Shown here in pieces: positions 43,350 to 53,034 of a DNA stretch of 64,000 bases. Origin of the DNA: Nitrospinales bacterium (GTDB lineage: Bacteria > Nitrospinota_A > UBA7883 > JACRGQ01); assembly GCA_023248495.1 (NCBI GenBank), contig JAHFEK010000004.1:1-64000 (forward strand), read 5' to 3'. A program made the translations under genes and the position numbers. The notes beneath the pieces are model-generated. The model was not told where the DNA came from and made no database searches. It was given only the letters and a program-made list of their open reading frames with translations. Positions within the stretch are counted from its first letter, which is position 1, and the number at the start of each line of letters is the position of its first letter.

Positions 43350-44216
43350 CTATTCCTTCCGGGCTATAAGCACGTAATAGCCATCGGTACCCGATCTAAG
43401 CCAATTGAGTTGCCCAAACAGTTGAACGGCAGGCACCTTGTACGCACCATCAACTTTTAACTTTTCAGGAATAACCTCGCCAAACGCTTTTAAACGTGGA
43501 TAGCAATCAGTAATCGTTAGCCCGCATTCTTCCATCATTGAGATGGCAACCCTTGGGGAATGGTATTTCAAGAATTCCTCGGTAAGCTGGTTTATATGCC
43601 AGATCAGCTCGTTTGTATTGCTTAAGTGTTTGAGAAGAAATTTACGGCAAATAGGCTCCCGCTTTGCAAAATCGGAATATAAAGTATGCAGGAGCATCCT
43701 TTCCACCCTCATGACAACTCGTGCCACCGGATCAAAAAATCCAAAAACAACCATACCGCCGGGTTTGAGCACTTTCACAAGATTCCGCAACGCGATGTGC
43801 TCATCGGGTATCGAGGTAAACAATCCCATCGCCAATATAATATCGAACATGCCGTGGTCCGAAGGCTTGACCTTAAAGACATCGCCATGACAGAAGGAAA
43901 GTTCCGGCTTGTCATAAATCCTACGCTTAACACCCCTGGCCCATTCAAGCGTTTCCTCGCTGCAATCCAATCCGACAACTTCCGCGCCGCTGTGTATCGC
44001 CAAGTAGGTGGTGAATTCACCGGTTCCGCAACCTGTATCAAGAAGGCGGTCTCCCGATTTCACCAAGCTTTTTATGGCTCGATACAAAAGGTTTTTTTCG
44101 AGCATGAAAATATATTCGTGAATGGTGGTTATGTGACCCAAGCTAAGGCCGGGGAACGGGTGCTTGTCGAAATAGGATTTGGGAACTTCCGTGTTAGCTA
44201 TTGGCAATGAGACCAT
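43350..44216 (-). CDS. SAM-dependent class I methyltransferase
   Basis: 288 aa. SAM-binding motif I LLDTGCGTGEFTTYL, acidic end of strand 2 VVGLDCS, and LKPGGMVVFG. No obvious substrate signature. It sits 4 bp upstream of the SxtJ-like gene, so it belongs to the second carbamoyltransferase-like set. Confidence 0.85.
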   Translation of the reverse strand: MVSLPIANTEVPKSYFDKHPFPGLSLGHITTIHEYIFMLEKNLLYRAIKSLVKSGDRLLDTGCGTGEFTTYLAIHSGAEVVGLDCSEETLEWARGVKRRIYDKPELSFCHGDVFKVKPSDHGMFDIILAMGLFTSIPDEHIALRNLVKVLKPGGMVVFGFFDPVARVVMRVERMLLHTLYSDFAKREPICRKFLLKHLSNTNELIWHINQLTEEFLKYHSPRVAISMMEECGLTITDCYPRLKAFGEVIPEKLKVDGAYKVPAVQLFGQLNWLRSGTDGYYVLIARKE

Positions 44217-44360
44217 CTGTGGATTATCCGATCACTGGATACGTTATTGTAAATTACGTTTATTGTACTCACATCTGTCCCGCGCAAGAGTGGGTAGCTT
44301 ACCAAACGGACCGCGCATTGTCCACGCATAGCTCAAGCCAGCTTGGCATTGCCTCGCTGA

Positions 44361-44747
44361 TCAGAACTGTTTTTCGTAATGTGCGCCATCCTGCAGAGGC
44401 GGGCGCTTTTTCCAATAACTCTCCTTGCCCGGATTGATTGAGAGATCGAGAGCATCCCTGCCTGTTGCGCGCAGAAGCGCCGCAAGAGGGGTAAGGGCGA
44501 GAAAAAAAAGAATCGTAAGGAACAACATGGTTTGGAAGCGTCCGAGAACCGCCGCAAAGACCATCCAACGGCGATAGAGGGGGGCCATAAGCGACGGAAG
44601 CGCCAGCCCATAGGCGGAAAAAAATAATCCAAATCCCGCCAGATAGGGAAAGAGAGTTCCCCCTTTCCACCATGACGCCAAGGCAAACATCTGGAAGATA
44701 ATCCCGATACCCGCCGCGAAAATCCGAATATCTTTTTTATTTGTCAT
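44361..44747 (-). CDS. SxtJ-family membrane protein
   Basis: 128 aa with three hydrophobic segments and a polar C-terminus (ALDLSINPGKESYWKKR). It resembles SxtJ, a small protein of unknown function regularly found beside SxtN/NodU-type carbamoyltransferases. The start codon overlaps the stop of the carbamoyltransferase gene by one base (TGATG). Confidence 0.75.
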   Translation of the reverse strand: MTNKKDIRIFAAGIGIIFQMFALASWWKGGTLFPYLAGFGLFFSAYGLALPSLMAPLYRRWMVFAAVLGRFQTMLFLTILFFLALTPLAALLRATGRDALDLSINPGKESYWKKRPPLQDGAHYEKQF

Positions 44748-46567
44748 CAGTCGAGCTCGAATTCTGTTTTCCATGAGCCGTCGTCCTTGAATTCCGGCAT
44801 GGCTTTCTTATCGAGAATATAATTGCCGAGTACGAGGTAATCCATATCCGTGCGCATGAAGCAGACGTACGCCTCCTGCGGGGTGCAGACGATAGGCTCC
44901 CCGCGCACATTGAAGGAGGTGTTGATGATCACGGGGCAGCCGGTCTTTTCGTAAAAATGCTCGATAACACGCCGGTATGCGGGGTGGGATTGCGCATCCA
45001 CCGTCTGCACCCGCGCCGAATAATCGACGTGGGTTACGGCGGGGATGTCGGAACGCGGGATGTTGAGCTTGTCGATGCCAAAGAGCTTTGCCTGCTCGCC
45101 GGACATCTCCCGCTGGCGTTCCTTTTTCACCGGCGCGACCAGAAGCATATAGGGCGAGTCGGCGTCCATCTCGAACCAGTCATCCACCTTTTCACGCAGC
45201 ACTGATGGCGCGAATGGGCGGAACGACTCGCGGAATTTGATCTTGAGATTCATCGTTGTTTGCATCGTTTCCGACCGCGGATCACCGATGATACTGCGCG
45301 AGCCGAGGGCGCGGGGCCCAAATTCCATGCGGCCGTTGAACCAGCCGAGAATCTTCTCTTCGGCAAGAAGCTCCGCGACTTTCTCGGCAAGAGTTTCTCC
45401 ATGGCAGCGCTCATAAGGGATGCCGTGCGCCGTGAGGAACGATTCGATCTCCCCGTCGGTAAAACCCGGCCCCAGATAGGTGCCTTGTTGCGAATCGCGT
45501 TCTCCGCCGGCCTGTCGCGGGTTTTTCAGATACCGGTGCCATGTGCTTAGCGCGGCTCCCAGCGCGCCGCCGGCGTCGCCCGCCGCGGGTTGAATCCAGA
45601 TTTTCTTAAAAATACCTTCGCTCATTATTTTGCCGTTGGCGACACAGTTGAGCGCCACGCCGCCCGCGAGACAGAGGTTTTCCATCCCCGTTTCCTTGCG
45701 TACATGACGGGCGATACGTAACACAGCAAGTTCGGTGACATCTTGCAAAGAGCGCGCGAGATCCATTTCGCGTTGCGTGAGGAGACTCTCCGGTTTTCGT
45801 GGCGGGCCGCCGAAAAGCCGGTCGAAATGCTTGTTCGTCATGGTGAGGCCGGTGCAATAATTGAAGTATTTCATGTTAAGCGCGAAGGAGCCGTCCTCCT
45901 TGAGATCAATAAGCTCCTTGAGGATAAGATCGACATACTTCGGTTCACCATACGGCGCAAGACCCATAACCTTGTACTCGCCTGAATTCACCTTAAACCC
46001 CATGTAATAGGTGAAGGCGGAGTAAAGAAGACCAAGCGAGTGAGGGAAGCGGATTTCGTTCAGGAGTTCGATGCCGTTGCCTTTGCCGACGCCGAAACTG
46101 GTGGTGGTCCACTCGCCCACGCCATCAAGGGTGATGATGGCCGCCTCTTCGAAGGGAGAAGGATAAAAAGCGCTGGCGGCGTGTGATTCGTGATGTTCGC
46201 AAAAAAGAAGTTTCCCGGTAAAAGAAGGAACGGCCTTGAGAATCTCGCTCCGCGTATGGAGCTTTTGCTTTATCCAGACGGGCATCGCGGAAAGAAAGGA
46301 TTGCAAGCCCCGTGGGGCGAAGGCGAGATACGTTTCGAGTATGCGCTCGAACTTTAAAAAAGGTTTGTCGTAAAAAGTAACGATATCCACCTGAGATTCT
46401 TCAATGCCGGACTCCTTGAGGCAATAGCGTACGGCGTGGATGGGGAAATCGGGGTCGTGCTTTTTCCGCGTGAAGCGCTCTTCCTGGGCGGCGGCAACGA
46501 TTTTTCCGTCCTGAACGATGCAGGCGGCCGAGTCGTGATAGAAGGCGCTAATGCCTAAAATATTCAT
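44747..46567 (-). CDS. O-carbamoyltransferase (NodU/TobZ/SxtN family)
   Basis: 606 aa, full length. N-terminal Kae1-like domain with HHESHAASAFYPS (metal ligands), DGVGEWT and GGVALNCVANG. The C-terminal YrdC-like part has FGPRALGSRSIIGDPR. It transfers carbamoyl from carbamoyl phosphate through carbamoyl-AMP to a hydroxyl, typically on a sugar or other small molecule. The acceptor is unknown, but nearby gmd and glycosyltransferase genes make a surface sugar likely. Confidence 0.93.
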   Translation of the reverse strand: MNILGISAFYHDSAACIVQDGKIVAAAQEERFTRKKHDPDFPIHAVRYCLKESGIEESQVDIVTFYDKPFLKFERILETYLAFAPRGLQSFLSAMPVWIKQKLHTRSEILKAVPSFTGKLLFCEHHESHAASAFYPSPFEEAAIITLDGVGEWTTTSFGVGKGNGIELLNEIRFPHSLGLLYSAFTYYMGFKVNSGEYKVMGLAPYGEPKYVDLILKELIDLKEDGSFALNMKYFNYCTGLTMTNKHFDRLFGGPPRKPESLLTQREMDLARSLQDVTELAVLRIARHVRKETGMENLCLAGGVALNCVANGKIMSEGIFKKIWIQPAAGDAGGALGAALSTWHRYLKNPRQAGGERDSQQGTYLGPGFTDGEIESFLTAHGIPYERCHGETLAEKVAELLAEEKILGWFNGRMEFGPRALGSRSIIGDPRSETMQTTMNLKIKFRESFRPFAPSVLREKVDDWFEMDADSPYMLLVAPVKKERQREMSGEQAKLFGIDKLNIPRSDIPAVTHVDYSARVQTVDAQSHPAYRRVIEHFYEKTGCPVIINTSFNVRGEPIVCTPQEAYVCFMRTDMDYLVLGNYILDKKAMPEFKDDGSWKTEFELD

Positions 46568-46743
46568 TGGGGCATTCTACTCTCCGTGAAGGCGTTAATA
46601 CACCCACATCATTGAGGGATTGACCGTCCGCGCTGAAAAATGCCGGCCGCTCCGAGTCAATAAATAAGCGCCTCACCGGCTGAATAACCGTACCGGCCTT
46701 AGCTCCACCATGACCCGGTTAAAACAGTTTGAAGCGGTATTAG

Positions 46744-47907
46744 TCATCCTTTTTCCACGCTTGCGGCAACAAACAAAGAAGCCGCCTTCCTAAACCCGAT
46801 AAAACCAAAAATTGCGCCGACATAAAACCAGAATCCACCCAAAATAGAAAAAAGTGAACCGGCAAACAACGCAAAAACAAACGAGAAAAAGTCAGTCACT
46901 GGCCCAATTTTTTCCTCAGGGATCTGCAAATGTTTAGTTTCCGAAAGCCACGGGGTTTTAATGTATTCCTTTCTAGGGATTACTTGGGGAATGGCTGGTT
47001 TTCCGGTATCTTCCAAAACCCCGTCATCACAAGCATCCAGACAGTTGTAGCACTTGATGCATTCCCTGTTTATAACTTTGCCATTAAAATGATATATCTC
47101 GCGGCTTACATCAATCCCTTGGGGACAGTTATTCGAACATTTGCGGCATCCCGTGCAATCCGCAACCCGGGTGATTTTTTTCTGTAAAGGGTTAAGATTC
47201 ATAAGTGGCGTGAGCAACACGGCATAAGGACAAAGTATTCTGCAGAAAGCGCCTTGCCCATAAAAATAATTAAAAACCACTCCCATCACAAACCAAATAA
47301 AAACAAATCCGCTTAAGCCATACATGAAATCAACATAGCTGAATCCGTTAACATGCAACGCAAGGTTGATGGGCGATTGTTCGTTGAACAGGAGGTTGTT
47401 ATAACCTGGCAAGTCGGCCATAGGTACCGGAGACTTCATATCGATATAAAAATTGTATTTATTGCGGACCCAATAAACGATTACACCTATCGTGAGAATA
47501 TAAATTGCTCCAATCCTGAAAAGCCATCTATATCGCGTGTTGATAAGCGTGTTATTCTTGGCCAACGCTTTGTACTTGGGAATGCCCAGTTTTCTCAGCA
47601 GCCAGTCGGAAAGCTCCACCACTCCGCGCATATGGCATGCCCAACCGCAGAAGCCCCTGCCATAGAACAGGATCGACCCAAAAATAAGAACAACCATAAC
47701 CGCCGCGGCATTAATGTGGCCGGCAAGAAGGGAAGGTATCCCCATCATTGCCGTCTTCCCCCACCATTGAAGGTCGAATACATACCACAGCAGAAGATGA
47801 ATAATGATATATAAATGCACTAATATCAGAGATGCCACTCTCCAGTCTTGGTGAATATTTTTATTCCCCGCAACGCCTAAATGTTCAGTTTTGTTTTGCT
47901 TGTTCAT
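46744..47907 (-). CDS. NosR/NapH-like membrane polyferredoxin
   Basis: 387 aa. About six helices, two membrane-edge cysteine motifs (FCGWACHMRG and FCRILCPYA), then two [4Fe-4S] motifs (CTGCRKCSNNCP and CIKCYNCLDACD), and two more C-terminal helices. NapH, NosR and PceC relatives pass electrons from quinol to periplasmic reductases or serve maturation. The first motif has His where CP is usual. It stands alone, so its partner is elsewhere. Confidence 0.82.
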   Translation of the reverse strand: MNKQNKTEHLGVAGNKNIHQDWRVASLILVHLYIIIHLLLWYVFDLQWWGKTAMMGIPSLLAGHINAAAVMVVLIFGSILFYGRGFCGWACHMRGVVELSDWLLRKLGIPKYKALAKNNTLINTRYRWLFRIGAIYILTIGVIVYWVRNKYNFYIDMKSPVPMADLPGYNNLLFNEQSPINLALHVNGFSYVDFMYGLSGFVFIWFVMGVVFNYFYGQGAFCRILCPYAVLLTPLMNLNPLQKKITRVADCTGCRKCSNNCPQGIDVSREIYHFNGKVINRECIKCYNCLDACDDGVLEDTGKPAIPQVIPRKEYIKTPWLSETKHLQIPEEKIGPVTDFFSFVFALFAGSLFSILGGFWFYVGAIFGFIGFRKAASLFVAASVEKG

Positions 47908-48034
47908 AATGCAGCGTTTTTTCTTTACTATTTCCCGGCAATAAGCGCCAGCGCCATCATTCCCTAATGAAAATACGGGAACTATTCAGGCGAAACTTTT
48001 GTCCGCTTATCATCTCAGGCCTTCTAACCGTTCG

Positions 48035-48982
48035 TTAGACTTTTTCCTGAATCATCATACGAACAACATCTTTCATTTTTGATGCCGCGCGCCAACCCAG
48101 CGCCTTTTCGGCCTTTTGGGCGCCGCCCTGGCTCCACACCAAATCAGTCGGCCTATAAAGCGATTTATCGGATGTCACATGCTCACGCCAATCCAACCGC
48201 ACCGCGGCAAACGTCTCGACGACAAAATCCTGCAACGAATTCGCCTCGCCGGTGGCGATGATATAATCATCCGGATTCCGCTGCTGAAGCATCTGCCACA
48301 TCGCTTCCACATATTCGGGAGCCCACCCCCAATCCCGGACGATATCCAAGCGTCCGAGCATCAATTTTTCACCGGAACCTGCCGCTATCCGCACTGCCGC
48401 ATCAACAATCTTCCGCGTAACAAACCGCGCCGGCCTCAGCGGCGATTCATGGTTAAACAGTATGCCGTTGCAGGCAAAAATGCCGTATGCCTCGCGATAG
48501 TTGGCGACCAGCCATTGCGCGGATGCTTTAGCCACCGCATAGGGGCTGCGCGGGCGGAAGGGTGTTTCTTCAGTTGCGATCTTTTTGCCGGTATCGCCAA
48601 AACATTCACTGGATCCGGCATGATAAAACTTGATCGGTTTGTCAAAAAACCGGATAGCCTCGAGCATGTTCAGAGTGCCCAGGGTGATGCTCTCCAATGT
48701 TTCCACAGGCTGCTCGAATGAAAGACCGACCGAACTTTGTCCAGACAGAAAATAGACTTCATCCGGATTGCTGGTCTTCAAGGCGGTTAATACACTTCTA
48801 AAATCACTTGAGGCCATGGAAAGAAGTTTTACCTTTTCCCGTATTCCCAAAACCTTGAGATTATTGAAGGTGGATACTTGGGCATCCCGCGAGGTTCCCA
48901 ATACCTCATAGCCTTTGCTTAACAGCAGCCTTGCCAGATAGGCGCCGTCTTGCCCGCCCACCCCGCAAATCAATGCCCTCAT
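48035..48982 (-). CDS. gmd: GDP-mannose 4,6-dehydratase
   Basis: 315 aa extended SDR. Glycine motif GVGGQDGAYLA, catalytic set SSECFG and YAVAK, and the GMD-specific ILFNHESPLRP...FVTRKI. It makes GDP-4-keto-6-deoxymannose, a precursor of rhamnose, fucose or perosamine. Slightly shorter than E. coli Gmd, with a simple C-terminus. Its start overlaps the GT4 gene by 4 bp. A GDP-6-deoxymannose reductase is less likely given the HESP block. Confidence 0.88.
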   Translation of the reverse strand: MRALICGVGGQDGAYLARLLLSKGYEVLGTSRDAQVSTFNNLKVLGIREKVKLLSMASSDFRSVLTALKTSNPDEVYFLSGQSSVGLSFEQPVETLESITLGTLNMLEAIRFFDKPIKFYHAGSSECFGDTGKKIATEETPFRPRSPYAVAKASAQWLVANYREAYGIFACNGILFNHESPLRPARFVTRKIVDAAVRIAAGSGEKLMLGRLDIVRDWGWAPEYVEAMWQMLQQRNPDDYIIATGEANSLQDFVVETFAAVRLDWREHVTSDKSLYRPTDLVWSQGGAQKAEKALGWRAASKMKDVVRMMIQEKV

Positions 48983-50076
48983 TCAACGAGTCCCCTATAA
49001 ATTGCCAACGTCTTTTCCGCGCACCGCTCCCACGAAAATTGGGCACAGCGTAACTGTCCTTCACGTATCATATAAGCTGATTTTTCCGAAGAATTCAACA
49101 CAAGCTCGATGGCGGAACGAATCGAATTCATGTCGCGCGGATCAAAATATTCCGCCGCGCCGCCCGCCACCTCGGGAATGGAACTTGTGTTGGCGCACAC
49201 CACGGGGCAATTCAAGGACATTGCTTCCAGCAAGGGAATGCCAAAGCCTTCATATAAAGAAGGGTACACGAACACCGCCGCATCACGATAATAGGCGGCG
49301 AGTTTGGCATCGCTTCCCCTCCGCTGTACCACCTTCTCGGCGGCAAGCCCCAACTCAACAAACAGGTTGGCTTCATCTTTGGTAAAAGCGCCGCCCCCAA
49401 AGCACACCACATCGTAGTTATTGCACAACCATGGCGAGCTGGCGTAGGCGCGAATGAACGTATCAAAATTCTTGTAGCCGTACCGGTGCCCCACATAAAG
49501 CATGAATGGCCTGGAGCTTGCGTCCACTGCCGTGTTGTCCGGAATTAAGGCGTCAAACCCAAGATACGCCACCGAGACTTTCTCCGGAGGTAAACCGGTC
49601 AGCTCGAGCAAATCTTTGCGGGTGTTTTCAGAAATACAAATCACATGATCCGCCCGCTGCGTAACTTGGCGTTTCCACTCCGACGTTCGATCCCGCTTGG
49701 AAAACATCCCGGAAAAACGCTCGTGAATCATATCGTAGACGGTTACAACGCGGCGTGCTGATTTTGGAGCATATGAATTGGGTGAAAAGTACGTCGCGTG
49801 GACAATATCCGGATGAAACCGGCGCATAACCGGCCTTACAAGAACTTGGTTGATGGCAATGCACAGCCGTCCTGTTTTTGGAATCAGGCGAATTCTCTGT
49901 CCGGAAACCAATTTTGGCGGCAGGCCTGAAAGATATGAATTTATATGCAACGGGGCGAAAATTTTTGCTTCCACGTCATGATGCGAAGACAACGCGCTCA
50001 CGAGACTGCAAAAATAACGGGAGACCCCCCCATACTCCTGCATCATAAAAATTTGCGGGTCAAAAGCTATCTTCAT
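48979..50076 (-). CDS. Glycosyltransferase family 4
   Basis: 365 aa GT-B fold. The N-terminal acceptor domain has GGVSRYFCSL. The C-terminal donor domain has LYVGHRYGYKNFDTFIRA and the E-x7-E motif in VYPSLYEGFGIPLLEAMSL. It is co-translated with gmd, so GDP-6-deoxyhexose or mannose is a plausible donor. Confidence 0.9.
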   Translation of the reverse strand: MKIAFDPQIFMMQEYGGVSRYFCSLVSALSSHHDVEAKIFAPLHINSYLSGLPPKLVSGQRIRLIPKTGRLCIAINQVLVRPVMRRFHPDIVHATYFSPNSYAPKSARRVVTVYDMIHERFSGMFSKRDRTSEWKRQVTQRADHVICISENTRKDLLELTGLPPEKVSVAYLGFDALIPDNTAVDASSRPFMLYVGHRYGYKNFDTFIRAYASSPWLCNNYDVVCFGGGAFTKDEANLFVELGLAAEKVVQRRGSDAKLAAYYRDAAVFVYPSLYEGFGIPLLEAMSLNCPVVCANTSSIPEVAGGAAEYFDPRDMNSIRSAIELVLNSSEKSAYMIREGQLRCAQFSWERCAEKTLAIYRGLVE

Positions 50077-50218
50077 ACGGAATAAACCTTAAACATCCCG
50101 TTTGCCATCCGCCGCTGACGGATCGCGCCATGGATTCGCGTCCCAATGAATCCGGCCGGCACCCCGGAGCAGGGCGCTCCCAATAAATTTATTTCTTCAA
50201 TCGAAGCAAACCCTTCTA

Positions 50219-51619
50219 TCACGATTTCATTCGAAATCGTTTGAGCGCTTTGACCAACACTGAAATACGGGTTGATACCACATGCATGGGCTTTCCCAAT
50301 AGATAAATTGCCAGTGAGCGGTACAATCCCAGCTTGATGGATTCACGTATCACCTTCCCGATACTTTTGGGGGAAAACTGATAGGTTTCCAGATTTGCCA
50401 TAAACCACGCCTTGATCCTGTCTCCCGTTGGAAAATCATGCGATGACGCGCGCGGCACATTGTAGTTGACGTGGGGATCGATAATGGTCGAGAAATTCCT
50501 CAATTCCCCAACTTCGCCATTCTTGTCAAACCATTCGCGCACTTCGGTTTCCGGCCACGGCACGCACATATTCCAAAAAACATAATTGGGTTCCAAGGTT
50601 TTGGCGAAGTTTATCGACGATAGATGTTTATGTAACGTATCCCCGGGCAACCCTATAACAAAACAGAGGCCAAGCAGCAGATTGTTTTCTTTAACCAGTT
50701 TTGCCGCAATGGCTATCTTATCCAGCGACTCCCCTTTGTGGGTCATTTTAAACACTTCGGGATGGCCGCTCTCCACTCCTAAACAAATATTTCGACCGCC
50801 CGCCGCCACATACAATTTAACCGTTTCTTCATCTAAAAGGTCGGCCCGGACATTGTCAATCATGAGCTCACACCCAAGATTCGCGGATATAAACGCCTTA
50901 AGAAACAGTTTAAAACGATCCTTTTTAATAATTGGCACATCATCGGTGAGTACCACGCTATGAATAGACGGATATTTTTTCTTGGCTTCAACGATCTGTT
51001 CCACACAAAGGGAAATATCCCGATAGCGCATTTTTTGGCCCGCAACAAGCCGCACATTGCAAAAATTGCACTGAAATGGGCATCCCCTGCTCAGCTGTAT
51101 CTGGTAGACTTCCAAATATTCGCTTCCAAAGGCCAGTTCCAGATTGGCCGACGGAATTTCTTCAGGAGCGGGTGCCGTGCAAACAATTCTGACCGGGGGA
51201 GTGTTCTTCCGTGCGTTTTCAACCAGATTCACGATAACGGTTTCGGCTTCTCCCTTAACTGTATAGCTTACGTGCGCATTCTCCTGAAAATCCGCCGGAA
51301 ACATTATGAAGTGCGGTCCGCCCAACAGTATCGGCGCTTCGCTGCACTTGGCGATACGCTCGATTAAATCCAGGCTTTCATCATACACATAGCTGAATAC
51401 CGTCATGCCAATTACATCGGGCTGAAACTCCCCGATAACCTGTTCGATAGACGGAATTTCCAATTTATCTTTTATGCTTTTCAAGAAAGCGTAATCCATG
51501 ATTCTGACCGTATGTCCGCGGGCGTCCAATATCCCCCCAAGAAGGGTAAGCCCCATATGCAAACGATTCACCACAAAGGCATCGTCTTTTGCCGGGTTTA
51601 TAAGCAATACTTTCTTCAC
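50219..51619 (-). CDS. B12-binding-type radical SAM protein
   Basis: 466 aa. N-terminal cobalamin-binding-like domain (LINPAKDDAFVVNRLHMGLTLLGGIL...HTVRIMD) without the DxHxxG His. Radical SAM domain with CPFQCNFC. Class B members methylate or rearrange unreactive carbons. It sits between gmd/GT4 and a methyltransferase, so it may modify a sugar or lipid. Substrate unknown. Confidence 0.85.
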   Translation of the reverse strand: MKKVLLINPAKDDAFVVNRLHMGLTLLGGILDARGHTVRIMDYAFLKSIKDKLEIPSIEQVIGEFQPDVIGMTVFSYVYDESLDLIERIAKCSEAPILLGGPHFIMFPADFQENAHVSYTVKGEAETVIVNLVENARKNTPPVRIVCTAPAPEEIPSANLELAFGSEYLEVYQIQLSRGCPFQCNFCNVRLVAGQKMRYRDISLCVEQIVEAKKKYPSIHSVVLTDDVPIIKKDRFKLFLKAFISANLGCELMIDNVRADLLDEETVKLYVAAGGRNICLGVESGHPEVFKMTHKGESLDKIAIAAKLVKENNLLLGLCFVIGLPGDTLHKHLSSINFAKTLEPNYVFWNMCVPWPETEVREWFDKNGEVGELRNFSTIIDPHVNYNVPRASSHDFPTGDRIKAWFMANLETYQFSPKSIGKVIRESIKLGLYRSLAIYLLGKPMHVVSTRISVLVKALKRFRMKS

Positions 51620-51661
51620 GCCACGCCCCCAATCATTTTCATGAACACGTATATATTTCCA

Positions 51662-52582
51662 TTAACGCTTTCGCAAGGCAATGCACATTATGCCGATTCC
51701 TTGCAACCCGTCAAAATCTTCATAGGCATCAAAATATTGATGCATATACGCCGGGTCCTTGACGGTTTCGGACAAACCATTGTTCATCCAGCGTTTTTCA
51801 TATGCCTTGAAAAATCCATTTTCTTTTTCGCCCCATATCTTTTGGTCGATTATTTCGAAGTTGTCTATCGCATCCAGCAACCGCCTCTGCACCGACTCTT
51901 TGTCGTAGAACCGCTGAAAGAAGTATTCGCCGCCGGTTTGGGCGACAGGAAGGTTGTACTGGCTTTCCTTCCTAAACTCCTCTTCGTAGTTTTTCGCAAC
52001 CATAAAGGTCAAATTCAACGTACCGCCGACTTTAAGGACTCTCCACATTTCGGCCATGGCCTTCCCATCATCCACGCCATCCACATGCTCGATGACGCTT
52101 ATGGAAATGACCGCATCAAAGTATCCCTCGGAGTATGACAATTTTACGGCGTTGCCTTCCATGGCCTGATAGGTGGGCGCGGCAAGACCTATTAACCGGG
52201 TTAATTTATGTAAATTCCTTATTTCCGCAACGTCGGCGTTCACATAAAGGTATTTAGAGGCCGGATAATTTATTGCCGTGTAAATCCCAAACAGGTAAGG
52301 GGAGGAAACATCCAAAATAGTTAATCCATTTGGGTTTCCACCCAAATTCTTTTTCACAAAATCAAACTCGAAGTATCTTACTGAAGAAACAGGATTCAGA
52401 ATTAAGCTGAGCCCCATTCCGGCTCCGCTGATTTTTCCGCGTCCGAGCAAACTAAAACCGAGCTTACGCCCAAACGAATCAAACTCGAAATACGGAAATT
52501 TACCCCATCTCGCCAACAGGTAAAAATATAACGCTTTCATGCAAAGATACGGCGCTGAAAGCAGTGTTCTTACTTTTCTCAC
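51662..52582 (-). CDS. SAM-dependent methyltransferase (class I-like)
   Basis: 306 aa. A motif I equivalent (LTILDVSSPYLFGIY) is followed by VNADVAEI and ISVIEHVDG, then LKVGGTLNLTF. The glycine-rich loop is diverged. First gene of the surface-polysaccharide unit on the minus strand; the radical SAM gene follows after 42 bp. Confidence 0.78.
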   Translation of the reverse strand: MRKVRTLLSAPYLCMKALYFYLLARWGKFPYFEFDSFGRKLGFSLLGRGKISGAGMGLSLILNPVSSVRYFEFDFVKKNLGGNPNGLTILDVSSPYLFGIYTAINYPASKYLYVNADVAEIRNLHKLTRLIGLAAPTYQAMEGNAVKLSYSEGYFDAVISISVIEHVDGVDDGKAMAEMWRVLKVGGTLNLTFMVAKNYEEEFRKESQYNLPVAQTGGEYFFQRFYDKESVQRRLLDAIDNFEIIDQKIWGEKENGFFKAYEKRWMNNGLSETVKDPAYMHQYFDAYEDFDGLQGIGIMCIALRKR

Positions 52583-53034
52583 AAAACAAGCCCCTTTTCA
52601 ACCGGAACGCCTGGAATGAAAATCATCGCGCTTCCGCGACTTTTCCCACTTACAGGCAAGCGTTTTAAAATGTCCACAATTTCTTGAGGTGTTTGAATCC
52701 GTTGCTAAAGTGAATCTATTCATTGGACTTAGAATCAGCGCTTAGAAGGCGGAATCCATTAGATTCGCCCTCAAAAAACCGGTTTAGGATAGCACACACC
52801 CCTCAGGCAGGCAAACGGGAGATGGCGCGAAACTCATTTTCGCAGCTTTTTTCAGCCGCACCAGCCCTTTCGGCCGGCCCCCAACTTCCCCCCAATTCCG
52901 CCATCCCCGCTTGACCCTGATTCATAAATCAGGGGTGAACCCTTGCGACATCATGCAACGCGGAGCACAAGCATTTTTTGTCCTGCCGGGCTTGACCCGG
53001 CACCCAGAAATATTATCAAAGCTCTCTTTAGTCT
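52583..53034. other. 452-bp intergenic region with two hairpins
   Basis: No gene supported. Two perfect hairpins: CCCTGATT-CATA-AATCAGGG at 52915-52934 and GCCGGG-CTTGA-CCCGGC at 52985-53001. Neither is followed by a T run. The second lies beyond the stop of the GNAT gene and may end its transcript; the rest must hold the promoter of the methyltransferase/radical SAM unit. Confidence 0.55.
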
